From an uncultured Collinsella sp. (GTDB lineage: Bacteria > Actinomycetota > Coriobacteriia > Coriobacteriales > Coriobacteriaceae), in the NCBI GenBank assembly GCA_900540985.1, contig UQIC01000008.1, positions 6,037-70,036 of the forward strand: 64,000 nt of DNA, written 5' to 3'. This document shows positions 38,565-48,200 of the stretch, piece after piece; the first letter of the stretch is position 1; every line of letters begins with the position of its first letter. Under the pieces are notes generated by a model, which was not told the origin of the DNA, did not search any database, and saw only the letters and a list, made by a program, of their open reading frames with translations. A program made the translations under genes and the position numbers.

Positions 38565-38631
38565 AGTTGCGGTGAAATACGGACTGTTGTGCCGCCCTAG
38601 GCCTTTAAACGGTCCGTATTTCACCGCAACT
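38565..38631. repeat. Family B palindrome B2
   Basis: 67 bp with arms AGTTGCGGTGAAATACGGAC and GTCCGTATTTCACCGCAACT, a perfect 20-bp inverted repeat around a 27-nt loop. Confidence 0.9.
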
Positions 38632-38673
38632 GACAGGGATATCCGAAAGATCGACCAGAAACGAGGACCCGTC

Positions 38674-38946
38674 ATGATGGCAGACCACAAATCGGTGACC
38701 CGCATGCTCAAGACGGCGCGCGGCCAGATCGACGGCATCTTGCGGATGGTCGATGAGGACCGTTATTGCGTCGATATTTCCACGCAGCTCATGGCCACGC
38801 AGGCACTCCTCGCGCGCATTAACGCCGACGTGCTCAAGGCGCATATCGAGGGCTGCGTGACTTCGGCAATCGAATCGGGCGACGAAGACCTCAAGGCCGC
38901 CAAGCTCGCCGAGATCGAACGCGTTGTCGACAAGCTCTCCAAGTAA
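38674..38946 (+). CDS. csoR: CsoR-type copper-sensing repressor
   Basis: 90 residues, all-helical DUF156 fold. The Cu(I) ligands are in the expected places: Cys32 (YCVD), His57 and Cys61 (HIEGC), the C-H-C pattern of CsoR. Apo-CsoR would bind the C/G-run operator before copA and release on copper. The start at 38674 (ATGATG) follows GAGGA. Family B repeat B2 lies in the gap before it. Confidence 0.9.
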   Translation: MMADHKSVTRMLKTARGQIDGILRMVDEDRYCVDISTQLMATQALLARINADVLKAHIEGCVTSAIESGDEDLKAAKLAEIERVVDKLSK

Positions 38947-38956
38947 TTGGGGCATT

Positions 38957-39037
38957 GGGGACAGACTTCTTTACACCGTCTTGGTGTTCCGGGGACAGGT
39001 ATGTTTGCACCGCATTGGTGTAGATTAACCTGTCCCC
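38957..39037. repeat. GGGGACR-family repeats, tandem pair with inverted end
   Basis: GGGGACAGACTTC...TTACACCG and GGGGACAGGTATG...TTGCACCG are direct repeats 34 bp apart. GGGGACAGGT (38991-39000) is inverted at 39028-39037. Confidence 0.6.
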
Positions 39038-39092
39038 CTTGCTCTAAATCGGGTATAAAGGCGTGCAGCATATCGAACGAAAGGCAATTTGC

Positions 39093-39566
39093 ATGAATGA
39101 CTTTATGAAGGGTCGCAATGGCGCCGATGAACTCACCATCGTAATGGGTTTTGCCGGCATCGTCATCGCGATGATCGGATCGATAGCCCGCATCCAGTGG
39201 CTCAGCTGGATTGCCATCGCCGTAATCGTGATTGGCGTGCTGCGCGGCCTGTCCAAAAATATCGACGCACGTCGCAAGGAGAACGAGGCCTTTGTCGCCG
39301 CGACTGCAAACGTACCCGGCTTGGGCAAGTTTGTAGCTAGCTTGGGCGGCGGAGCTGCAGCGGCCAGCACCTCACGCGCAGCCGGCACCAGTAAGGAAGA
39401 CTTTGAGCGTGCCAAGCGCACGGCCAAGAAGATGTGGAAGGGGCGCAAGACCACGGCATACCTCAAGTGCCCCAACTGCGGCCAGATGCTCTCCGTCCCC
39501 AAGGGCAAGGGCAAGATCCGCGTCACCTGCCCCAAGTGCCACGCCAAGATGGAGACGCGCTCCTAG
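39093..39566 (+). CDS. Small membrane protein with C-terminal zinc ribbon
   Basis: 157 residues. Two adjacent hydrophobic segments (ELTIVMGFAGIVIAMIGSI and LSWIAIAVIVIGVL), a linker, and a C-terminal zinc ribbon with CPNC and CPKC. A short protein of this layout occurs widely in Coriobacteriia and Bifidobacteria; its role is unknown to me. The start at 39093 follows AAAGGCA. Confidence 0.75.
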   Translation: MNDFMKGRNGADELTIVMGFAGIVIAMIGSIARIQWLSWIAIAVIVIGVLRGLSKNIDARRKENEAFVAATANVPGLGKFVASLGGGAAAASTSRAAGTSKEDFERAKRTAKKMWKGRKTTAYLKCPNCGQMLSVPKGKGKIRVTCPKCHAKMETRS

Positions 39567-39587
39567 CCGCCATACCATGGGACAAAT

Positions 39588-39624
39588 AAAAGCCGAGGCC
39601 TCGCACTGAGACCTCGGCTTTTTT
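39588..39624. terminator. Intrinsic terminator
   Basis: AAAAGCCGAGG / CCTCGGCTTTT, perfect 11-bp stem with a 13-nt loop and a T-run, usable by the 39093 gene and in reverse by the amidohydrolase. A second small hairpin (ACAAAGGG / CCCTTTGT) follows at 39631-39651. Confidence 0.88.
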
Positions 39625-39657
39625 GATTATGACAAAGGGATTGCCCCTTTGTCACAC

Positions 39658-41028
39658 CTATGCCACGCCGTCGAGGGCGAGCTCCTCGGCCAGTGCCTCG
39701 GACGGCATGGCCATAATCGTGTCGAGCTCGGCGTCCACCTCGGGAATACGCTTCACCTTGAGTTTGCGCACCAGATCACCACGGCACATCACGTACGCCG
39801 GCTCACGCAGTGCGCACAGGTCATCGAGCGGGTTCTTGCGCGTCACCAGGATATCGGCGGCCTTGCCGCACTCGATTGTGCCGGTCTCGCCGCCCAGCCC
39901 CAGCAGCTCGGCATTGACCTGCGTGGCCGTATGCAGCGCGAAGGCGTTACTCACACCCACGTACTTGGCAAAATAGGCCACCTCACGCCACATGTCGTAC
40001 TGCGTCACGAACGGGCAGCTCGAGTCCGTGCCAAGGCCCACCTTAACGCCAGCTTCCAGTGCGGCACGGGCGCTCTCGATGATGCCCGAGCACACGATGT
40101 CGCCGTTCTTCTTTTGTGTATCGGTCGAATGGGTCTTTTCCGGGTCGAGCAATACAAACGGCAGCGCCGGGCTGATAGTGCAGGTAACGCTGGGCGCACG
40201 CCCCTCGAGCTGCGTGCCCGCGGCGCCACGGTACAGCTCCAGAATCTCGGACGTCAACGGAGCGCCGTGCTCAATCGTGTCAACGCCGGCCTCAAGCGCA
40301 ACCTTCACACCCTCGGTACTCTCGACATGGGCCATGACCGGAAGGCCCATATCGTGCGCCGCCTTGCACGCCGCCGCGGCAACCTCCACCGGCATACGCA
40401 GCACGCCCGGCTCGCCCACCTCGGTCGCATCGAACACACCGCCCGTTACGAACAGCTTAATGACGTCGGCACCGCGCGCATACAGGTCGCGCACCTGTTC
40501 GGCTGCCTCGGCGGGACTGTTTGCCACCTGGGCGAACAAGCCCGCACCATGGCCGCCCGGCACCGTGACGCCCGTTCCCGGCGCCACCAGGCGAGGACCT
40601 TGATACTTGCCGGCGTCGATGGCATTACGAACGGCGATGTCGGCAAACAGTGGGTCGCCCGCGCCGCGCACCGTGGTCACGCCGCTTGCCAGTTGTTGTT
40701 GGGCGCTGCCCTTAAGAATACGGCGCACGATGGCGCGCCCCACGGGATTATCGAGCTTCTTCATCAGCGCGCCCGCATCGCCGGCCGAGACAGGCTTGCC
40801 CGAGCCGCACAGGTGCACGTGCATATTGATGAGGCCTGGCATGAGGTACGCGCCGGCCAGATCGATGACCTCGGCACCCGCAGGCGCCTGCGCCACAGCA
40901 CTCGGCCCCATCCACGTGATGACACCGCGCTCAACGGCCACGGCCATATCGGGTTGCGGCTCCATATGCTCCGAACCATCCAGAATGGTCGCATTGATAA
41001 ACAACGTGGAACGATCGGCAGACGCCAT
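39658..41028 (-). CDS. Amidohydrolase family protein (imidazolonepropionase/prolidase-like)
   Basis: 456 residues. The metal-dependent hydrolase motifs are GLINMHVHLCG (HxH), a central Lys-bearing strand (VIKLFVTGG), HVES, and GTDSS with the catalytic Asp. An N-terminal beta sandwich and C-terminal DILVTRKNPLDDL close the fold. Relatives act on Xaa-Pro dipeptides or imidazolone-type rings; the substrate here is not deducible. The start at 41028 follows GGGAGGAG. It is monocistronic. Confidence 0.85.
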   Translation of the reverse strand: MASADRSTLFINATILDGSEHMEPQPDMAVAVERGVITWMGPSAVAQAPAGAEVIDLAGAYLMPGLINMHVHLCGSGKPVSAGDAGALMKKLDNPVGRAIVRRILKGSAQQQLASGVTTVRGAGDPLFADIAVRNAIDAGKYQGPRLVAPGTGVTVPGGHGAGLFAQVANSPAEAAEQVRDLYARGADVIKLFVTGGVFDATEVGEPGVLRMPVEVAAAACKAAHDMGLPVMAHVESTEGVKVALEAGVDTIEHGAPLTSEILELYRGAAGTQLEGRAPSVTCTISPALPFVLLDPEKTHSTDTQKKNGDIVCSGIIESARAALEAGVKVGLGTDSSCPFVTQYDMWREVAYFAKYVGVSNAFALHTATQVNAELLGLGGETGTIECGKAADILVTRKNPLDDLCALREPAYVMCRGDLVRKLKVKRIPEVDAELDTIMAMPSEALAEELALDGVA

Positions 41029-41176
41029 ATCGAGCTCCTCCCTCACGATTAACATGAACATTTGTCCATTATCACCTAATGCAGCGACCTAAAGTCGAGC
41101 ATATCGGTTAACGGAGGGAAGAGGGGATGTGGGGACGGAATACGTTGCAGCCCCACCCCAGCAACATCAGGGGAAT

Positions 41177-41314
41177 GTCTCGATCTGTAACAGGTACAGG
41201 GTTATTGGGCCCCCTGATGTTACAGATCGAGACATTCGGTCGACGTTTCACCGGTTTGTCTCGATCTGTAACAATTACGAACTCAAACAACTTCTAAACG
41301 TTACAGATCGAGAC
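41177..41314. repeat. Family A palindromes A8 and A9
   Basis: A8 41177-41233 and A9 41258-41314, 81 bp apart, loops 25 nt, spacer 24 nt. A9 ends eight bases before the stop codon of the 41323 gene. Confidence 0.92.
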
Positions 41315-41322
41315 AAAACCTC

Positions 41323-42393
41323 TCAGCGCCCATACCACTGACGTCTCCACTCCTCAGCCAAATCGGGCCGTCGCGGAATACCCGCCAACCTCATCTTTTC
41401 GATCAGCTTCCCCGGGTCTTTGAGTTCGTTAAACGTAAACCGAAGCACCTTATGCCCAAGCATTGTCAGATGGGACTCCCGTTGACGTTCTGCCACGAAT
41501 GGGTCGACCGACTCCCGGCCCTCGCCGTTCTGCAAGGTGTACTTCCCCTTTCCGTCCAGCTCGCCAATCACGCACGTTCCGTCCTCGAGCCGCCAAAAAT
41601 AGTCGACGCGAAACACCTGGCTCGGATCGAGCGGATCGCGAAACTCCACCTGCAGCTCCGGAACCGGAAAGCCGTATGCAATAAAGAACGCCCGAAAGCG
41701 AGACTCGCCACCGTTCTCGGACAGCCCGTCCGCATGCGACGCAATCACCTGAGCTCTGCGATACCCTCGCCTGCCCTCGCAATCGACCTGGAGCCGCTCG
41801 CAGAGGTCGTCGCGCGACATGCCCTTCGCCCGCAGTGCAGAATCGGCAATCGCCAACCCGTAGGAAAACGGCGCACGCAGCAAACAATCCTCCACCGTGC
41901 GCCAAAACGGCGTCACTCGCACGCCGTCGACGCGCTCAAGCGCACCCGCCATCTGTGGACGCAACAACCTGCACCCGCTGCTCAACGTCACCGAACAGCC
42001 CGTCTTAACAAGAAAACGCAGCCCGAGCAGATCATTCGGCACCTCCAGACCCCACAAAAGCGCCGCGTCATATCCCCAAAACGCCCAATCGGGATGAAAC
42101 TCCGCAAGGCCCTTAATAGTCCTCAGCGCCCGCTCAGCCGGCGTCAATGCATCCCAATCATGCTGAAAACAGAACAGGTACGGCTCGGGCTCCGCGATAT
42201 CGTCGGTTCCAACATGGCGTCGCAGCCACATGAGCTCGGTATTGTCATGCGTTGCGAGCAGCGCACCTTGCTTGACCGTCTCCGTGAGCCGCGCGAGCAT
42301 CCTATTCCGCGCCAACGTGTTGCGAGTCGCATGTTTGTGTTTGAGAACGGCATTAGACACTTTCGTCACCACCACGTCAGACAAATGGACCAT
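41323..42393 (-). CDS. AbiEi-like/DUF559 endonuclease-fold protein
   Basis: 356 residues. The N-terminal two thirds have the layout of AbiEi-type proteins (winged-helix start, then WGYDAALLWGLEVP, RVDGVRVTPFWRTVEDC). The C-terminal 110 residues are a PD-(D/E)xK nuclease-like fold (GESRFR, FRVDYFW, VIGELDGKGKY) as in DUF559/Vsr. The start chosen is the ATG at 42393; a TTG at 42417 lies three bases from a family A palindrome. The gene is bracketed by palindrome pairs on both sides. Defence or mobile-element role possible, not shown. Confidence 0.7.
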   Translation of the reverse strand: MVHLSDVVVTKVSNAVLKHKHATRNTLARNRMLARLTETVKQGALLATHDNTELMWLRRHVGTDDIAEPEPYLFCFQHDWDALTPAERALRTIKGLAEFHPDWAFWGYDAALLWGLEVPNDLLGLRFLVKTGCSVTLSSGCRLLRPQMAGALERVDGVRVTPFWRTVEDCLLRAPFSYGLAIADSALRAKGMSRDDLCERLQVDCEGRRGYRRAQVIASHADGLSENGGESRFRAFFIAYGFPVPELQVEFRDPLDPSQVFRVDYFWRLEDGTCVIGELDGKGKYTLQNGEGRESVDPFVAERQRESHLTMLGHKVLRFTFNELKDPGKLIEKMRLAGIPRRPDLAEEWRRQWYGR

Positions 42394-42419
42394 CGTCTCC
42401 GTTGCCTCCGCTGACAAAT

Positions 42420-42556
42420 GTCTTGATCTGTAACAGGAAGACAGTCTTTGAGCCTCTAGTTGTTACAGAACAAGATCTTTCGGCAGCCGCCAACCTTCCG
42501 TCTCAATCTGTAACAGTTACGGGCCCAAACAGCCGCCAAACGTTACAGATTGAGAC
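42420..42556. repeat. Family A palindromes A10 and A11
   Basis: A10 42420-42476 and A11 42500-42556, 80 bp apart, both loops 25 nt, spacer 23 nt. Confidence 0.9.
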
Positions 42557-42592
42557 AAAGTCAGGGCAGCAGGGCGACACCAGTCACATCCC

Positions 42593-43300
42593 CTACTCCC
42601 ACTCCTGCTCGTAGATGTTGAGCGACTTTACGTAGCGCCCCTGGGCGCCCATGATGTCGCGGACCAGGCGCAAAAAGAAGCTGATGCACGAGGTGTCGAA
42701 GCCATCTTCCAGGTCTTCCGGATGGACGGCGCCAGGCCCGTCGATCGCCGTATCGCTCAGGCGCGCTATGTCGTAGAGGTAGAGCTGCCCCGCCGTCAGC
42801 CAGACATCGTCGACGCAGGCGAGGCGCACCGCAATCGCACCGTCGCTCCAATGCTCCTTTTGCACGATATGCGGGTCGTAGACATCAAAGCAACGGTCGG
42901 TGCGCGTATCCTTCAGCGCAACCATGCCGTTCGCAGGATCCTTGTCCAAAATGCCAAAGCGCGAGAAATACTGTGTGTCGCGCACCTGCTCGAGCCGCTT
43001 GAGCGAGGCAGGCGAAAGCGATGCCGGCGGCTCATCAACATACAGCTCGAGCAGCGTCTTGCCATGGCGATAGGGGCGCTCAAAGAGCAGCCAATCGGTA
43101 AATGCCATGTTGTAGGCCATGATTTCGTTTTGCGAAGGCTCGGTGCAATAGCCGAGCCACGGGTCGACAATGATCTCGAACTGCTCGCGCGCCGGCTCCA
43201 AAAACTGAAACTTCCGCAGCATCCAAAAATGGGCCATGTCGGCAATATCGTTGCCGACGGCTTCGGCCAGATGCGCTCGGTCTAAAACGTGGTCAGTCAC
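42593..43300 (-). CDS. Conserved-looking cytoplasmic protein, unknown function
   Basis: 235 residues, not recognised. It is acidic and soluble with many aromatic residues (AHFWMLRKFQFLEP, DPWLGYC, FTDWLLFERPYRHGKTLLELY). The GTG start at 43300 follows GAGGAGG. Codon use is that of the host. The gene begins after a 415-bp gap with only GGGGACR-type repeats near its far end, and it ends 37 bp from a family A palindrome. Confidence 0.7.
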   Translation of the reverse strand: MTDHVLDRAHLAEAVGNDIADMAHFWMLRKFQFLEPAREQFEIIVDPWLGYCTEPSQNEIMAYNMAFTDWLLFERPYRHGKTLLELYVDEPPASLSPASLKRLEQVRDTQYFSRFGILDKDPANGMVALKDTRTDRCFDVYDPHIVQKEHWSDGAIAVRLACVDDVWLTAGQLYLYDIARLSDTAIDGPGAVHPEDLEDGFDTSCISFFLRLVRDIMGAQGRYVKSLNIYEQEWE

Positions 43301-43715
43301 GGCATCCTCCTCAAACTAATGGATCTCAATTTGAGCTTACGAGGAGGGTGGGCAGCCACGACCAGCGCGGGCAAAATAGGCCTCCGGCTGCAAACCAACT
43401 GCTGACCAAACACTTGACGGGACACTTGACCGAATGAGCGCACCGCAACAAAACCGCAGGTAAACATAGACGGCCAACCCGCTCTTTTGAGCCAGATGCC
43501 CGTAGCCACCACAGAAAGAGCAGAGTAGCACAGTCGCAAACGTCGACGAATGAACACTTGCACGTCGGCAAATGACAAAGTCGCCTGCAAACCCGCAAGG
43601 AGTGTCCCCGAATGCCGGCACATAAGGAACGTCCCCAGCTGCCGGCACTTGGGGACGTTCCTTTTGGGCCGGCCGTTGGGGACAGCCCTTGACGATTCAA
43701 TTGTGGACAGCCGCC
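43301..43715. other. 415-bp gap: GGGGACR repeats, no gene seen
   Basis: Between the 42593 and gltD genes. A direct repeat ACTTGAC occurs at about 43412 and 43426. The right third (43611-43710) holds several GGGGACR/TGCCGGCA units. No convincing coding sequence on either strand. Confidence 0.6.
43624..43663. repeat. GGGGACR-family hairpin
   Basis: Perfect 14-bp inverted repeat AAGGAACGTCCCCA / TGGGGACGTTCCTT with a 12-nt loop followed by TT. Could also end gltBD transcripts. Confidence 0.7.
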
Positions 43716-45197
<1,482 letters not shown>

Positions 45198-45202
45198 GGC
45201 AC

Positions 45203-48200
45203 TTACGCCTCCTTTTTGGTCGAAGCAACAGAGCTGGCGGTGGTGGGCGCAGCGCCAGCGACACCACCCGCCACATCAAAGCGAGCGACATCGGCGGCGT
45301 CGGCGCGACCGGTCACAATGTCAAACGCCAGCTCCTCGGCCTGCGCATGCGTCTTACCGATGGCCTCGGCGGCGGCGACAATCGCCAACACGCGCTCGTA
45401 CTCGGTCGGAATGACCTTCACAAAGTGCTTGCTCATCGAGTCGAAGCTGTAGAGCAGCTTAATGCCGCGCGGGCTCTGCGTCGCGTCCACGTGCTCCTGG
45501 ATGAGCTCGCGAATCTGCGCCAGCTCGCCGGCCGTCGGGGCCTTGAGCTCCACGCTCTCGTGGTTCACGCGAGCACTGAGCGTGCCGTACTGATCAAAGA
45601 CATAGGCCACGCCGCCTGTCATGCCGGCGGCAAAATTCTGCCCGACTTCGCCCAAGATGAGCGCCAGACCTCCCGTCATGTACTCGCAGCCATGGTTGCC
45701 GCAGCCCTCGACCACCACCGTGGCACCGGAGTTGCGTACGCCAAAGCGCTGGCCGGCCAGGCCGTTAATGAAGCCGCGACCGCTCGTGGCGCCAAAGAAC
45801 GCAACGTTGCCCACGATGATGTTCTCGTCGAACTTGTAGGTCGCATGCGGGTTGGGGCGCACCGACACCTCGCCGCCCGAAAGGCCCTTGCCAAAGTAGT
45901 CGTTGGCGTCGCCGCACACGTTGAGCGTAATGCCGCGCGGCAGGAAAGCGCCAAAGCTCTGACCGGCCGAACCATCGCAATCGATGGTGATGGAGCCGGC
46001 GGGCAGGCCCTCGGGATGCGCCTTGGTCACCGCGTTGCCCAAGATGGTGCCCACGCAACGGTTGACGTTGGCGATGTCGGCGCGGAAGCGAATCGGGCGC
46101 AGGTGCGCACGGGCATCGGCCGTATAGGGCACAAACAGCGTGGAGTCGAGCGTCTTGTCGAGCTCGCTGTCCGCAGCCATCTGGGGCAGGAAGTGACGGC
46201 CGTCGGCGCCCGGGATGTGGGCACCAAACTCACAGGTCGCGCTTGCCAGCACGGGCGACAGATCGAGCAGGTTGGCCTTGCGGTTGCCCGGGACCTCGAT
46301 CTGGCGCAGGCACTCGGGATGGCCGACCATCTCGTCGACGGTGCGGAAGCCCAGGCTCGCCATGACCTCGCGCAGCTGCTCGGCAACAAAGAGCATAAAG
46401 TGTTCGACGTGCTCGGGCTTGCCGCGGAAGCCGCGACGCAGGCGGCAGTTTTGCGTGGCGATGCCGGCCGGGCAGGTATCCTGCTGGCAGTCGCGCCGCA
46501 TGAGGCAGCCCATGGAGATGAGCGGCATGGTCGCAAAGCCAAACTCCTCGGCACCCAGCAGGCAGGCGACGGCGACATCGGTGCCGTCCGTGAGCTTGCC
46601 ATCGGCCTCGAGCACCACGCGCGAGCGCAGGCCGTTTTGCAGGAGCGTCTGCTGGGCCTCGGCAAGGCCAAGCTCCAGCGGCAGACCCGCATGCCAGATA
46701 GAGTCGCGCGCAGCGGCACCCGAGCCGCCGTTGGGGCCAACGGCCCAGACCTTGTTCGCCAAGCCCTTGGCCACACCGGTGGCGATGGTGCCGACGCCGG
46801 CCTCGCTGACCAGCTTGACCGACACGCGCGCGCCGGGGTTGGCGTTCTTAAGGTCAAAGATCAGCTCTGCCAGGTCCTCGATAGAGTAGATGTCGTGGTG
46901 CGGCGGAGGCGAGATCAGGCCGATGCCGGGCGTGGACTGACGGACCACGGCGATCCAGGGGTAGACCTTCTTGCCGGGGAGGTGTCCGCCCTCGCCGGGC
47001 TTGGCGCCCTGGGCCATCTTGATCTGAATCTCGAAGGCGCTGCACAGGTAGCGGCTCGTCACGCCAAAGCGCGCGCTTGCCACCTGCTTGATGGCGGAAT
47101 TCTTGGAGTCACCGTTGACCAGCGGGGTCTCGCGACGCGGATCCTCGCCGCCCTCGCCCGAGTTGGAACGACCGTGCAGGCGGTTCATGGCGATGGCCAT
47201 GCACTCGTGTGCCTCTTTGCTGATGGAGCCATACGACATGGCGCCGGTGTTAAAGCGGCGGACGATGTTAAGCGCGGGCTCCACCTCGTCGAGCGAAACC
47301 GGCGTGCGACCGTTGGCATTAAAGTCCAGCAGGTCACGCAGGCGCACGGCACGGCCGGTGCGGTGCAGGCGGGCGCTGTACTCCTTAAAGGTGTCGTAGC
47401 TGTCCTCGCGGCAGGCGGTCTGCAGCAGGTAGACGGTCTGCGGGTCGATAAGGTGATCCTCGCCGCCGAGCGGGCGCCACTTGGTCAGACCCAGCGTGGG
47501 CAGCTGATCGGGAGCCGGGCTCTTAAGGATAGCGAGTGCGGCGTCGTAGCGCTCGTTTTGCTCGCGCTCAACGTCCTCGACACCCATACCGCCCACACGG
47601 CTCACCGTGCCGGCGAAGTACGCGTTGACGAACTCCGGAGTGAAGCCCACGGCCTCGAAGATCTGCGCCGAATGGTAGCTCTGCACCGTGGAGATGCCCA
47701 TCTTGGACATGATGGAGACGATGCCGGCGGTCGCAGCCTTGTTGTAGTTGGCGATGCCCTGCTCAGCTGTCACGTCCAGATCGCCGTGCGCCGCCAAGTC
47801 GCGAATGCACGCATGCGCGTTGTACGGATAGATGCCGCTCGCGGAGTAGCCCACCAGCGCCGCAAAGTCGTGCGGGGACACGGCGTCGCCACACTCCACC
47901 ACGATGTCGGCAAAGGTACGCACGCCGGCGCGGATCAGGTGGTTGTGCACGCAGCCCACGGCGAGCAGCGACGGTACGGGCACCTCGCCCGCAGCGGCAC
48001 GGTCGCTCAACACCACGATGTTCACGCCGTCACGGACCGCGGCCTCAACGTCCTCTGCAAGCTGCTTGAGCGCAGCCTGCAGCGCACCCTCGCCGGCATC
48101 GCGGCGGTAGACGGCACGGAAACGGCGGGTCTTAAAGCCCACGCGGTCGATGGCGCAGATACGCTCGAACTCCTCCTCGCTCAGCAGCGGACGCTCCAGG

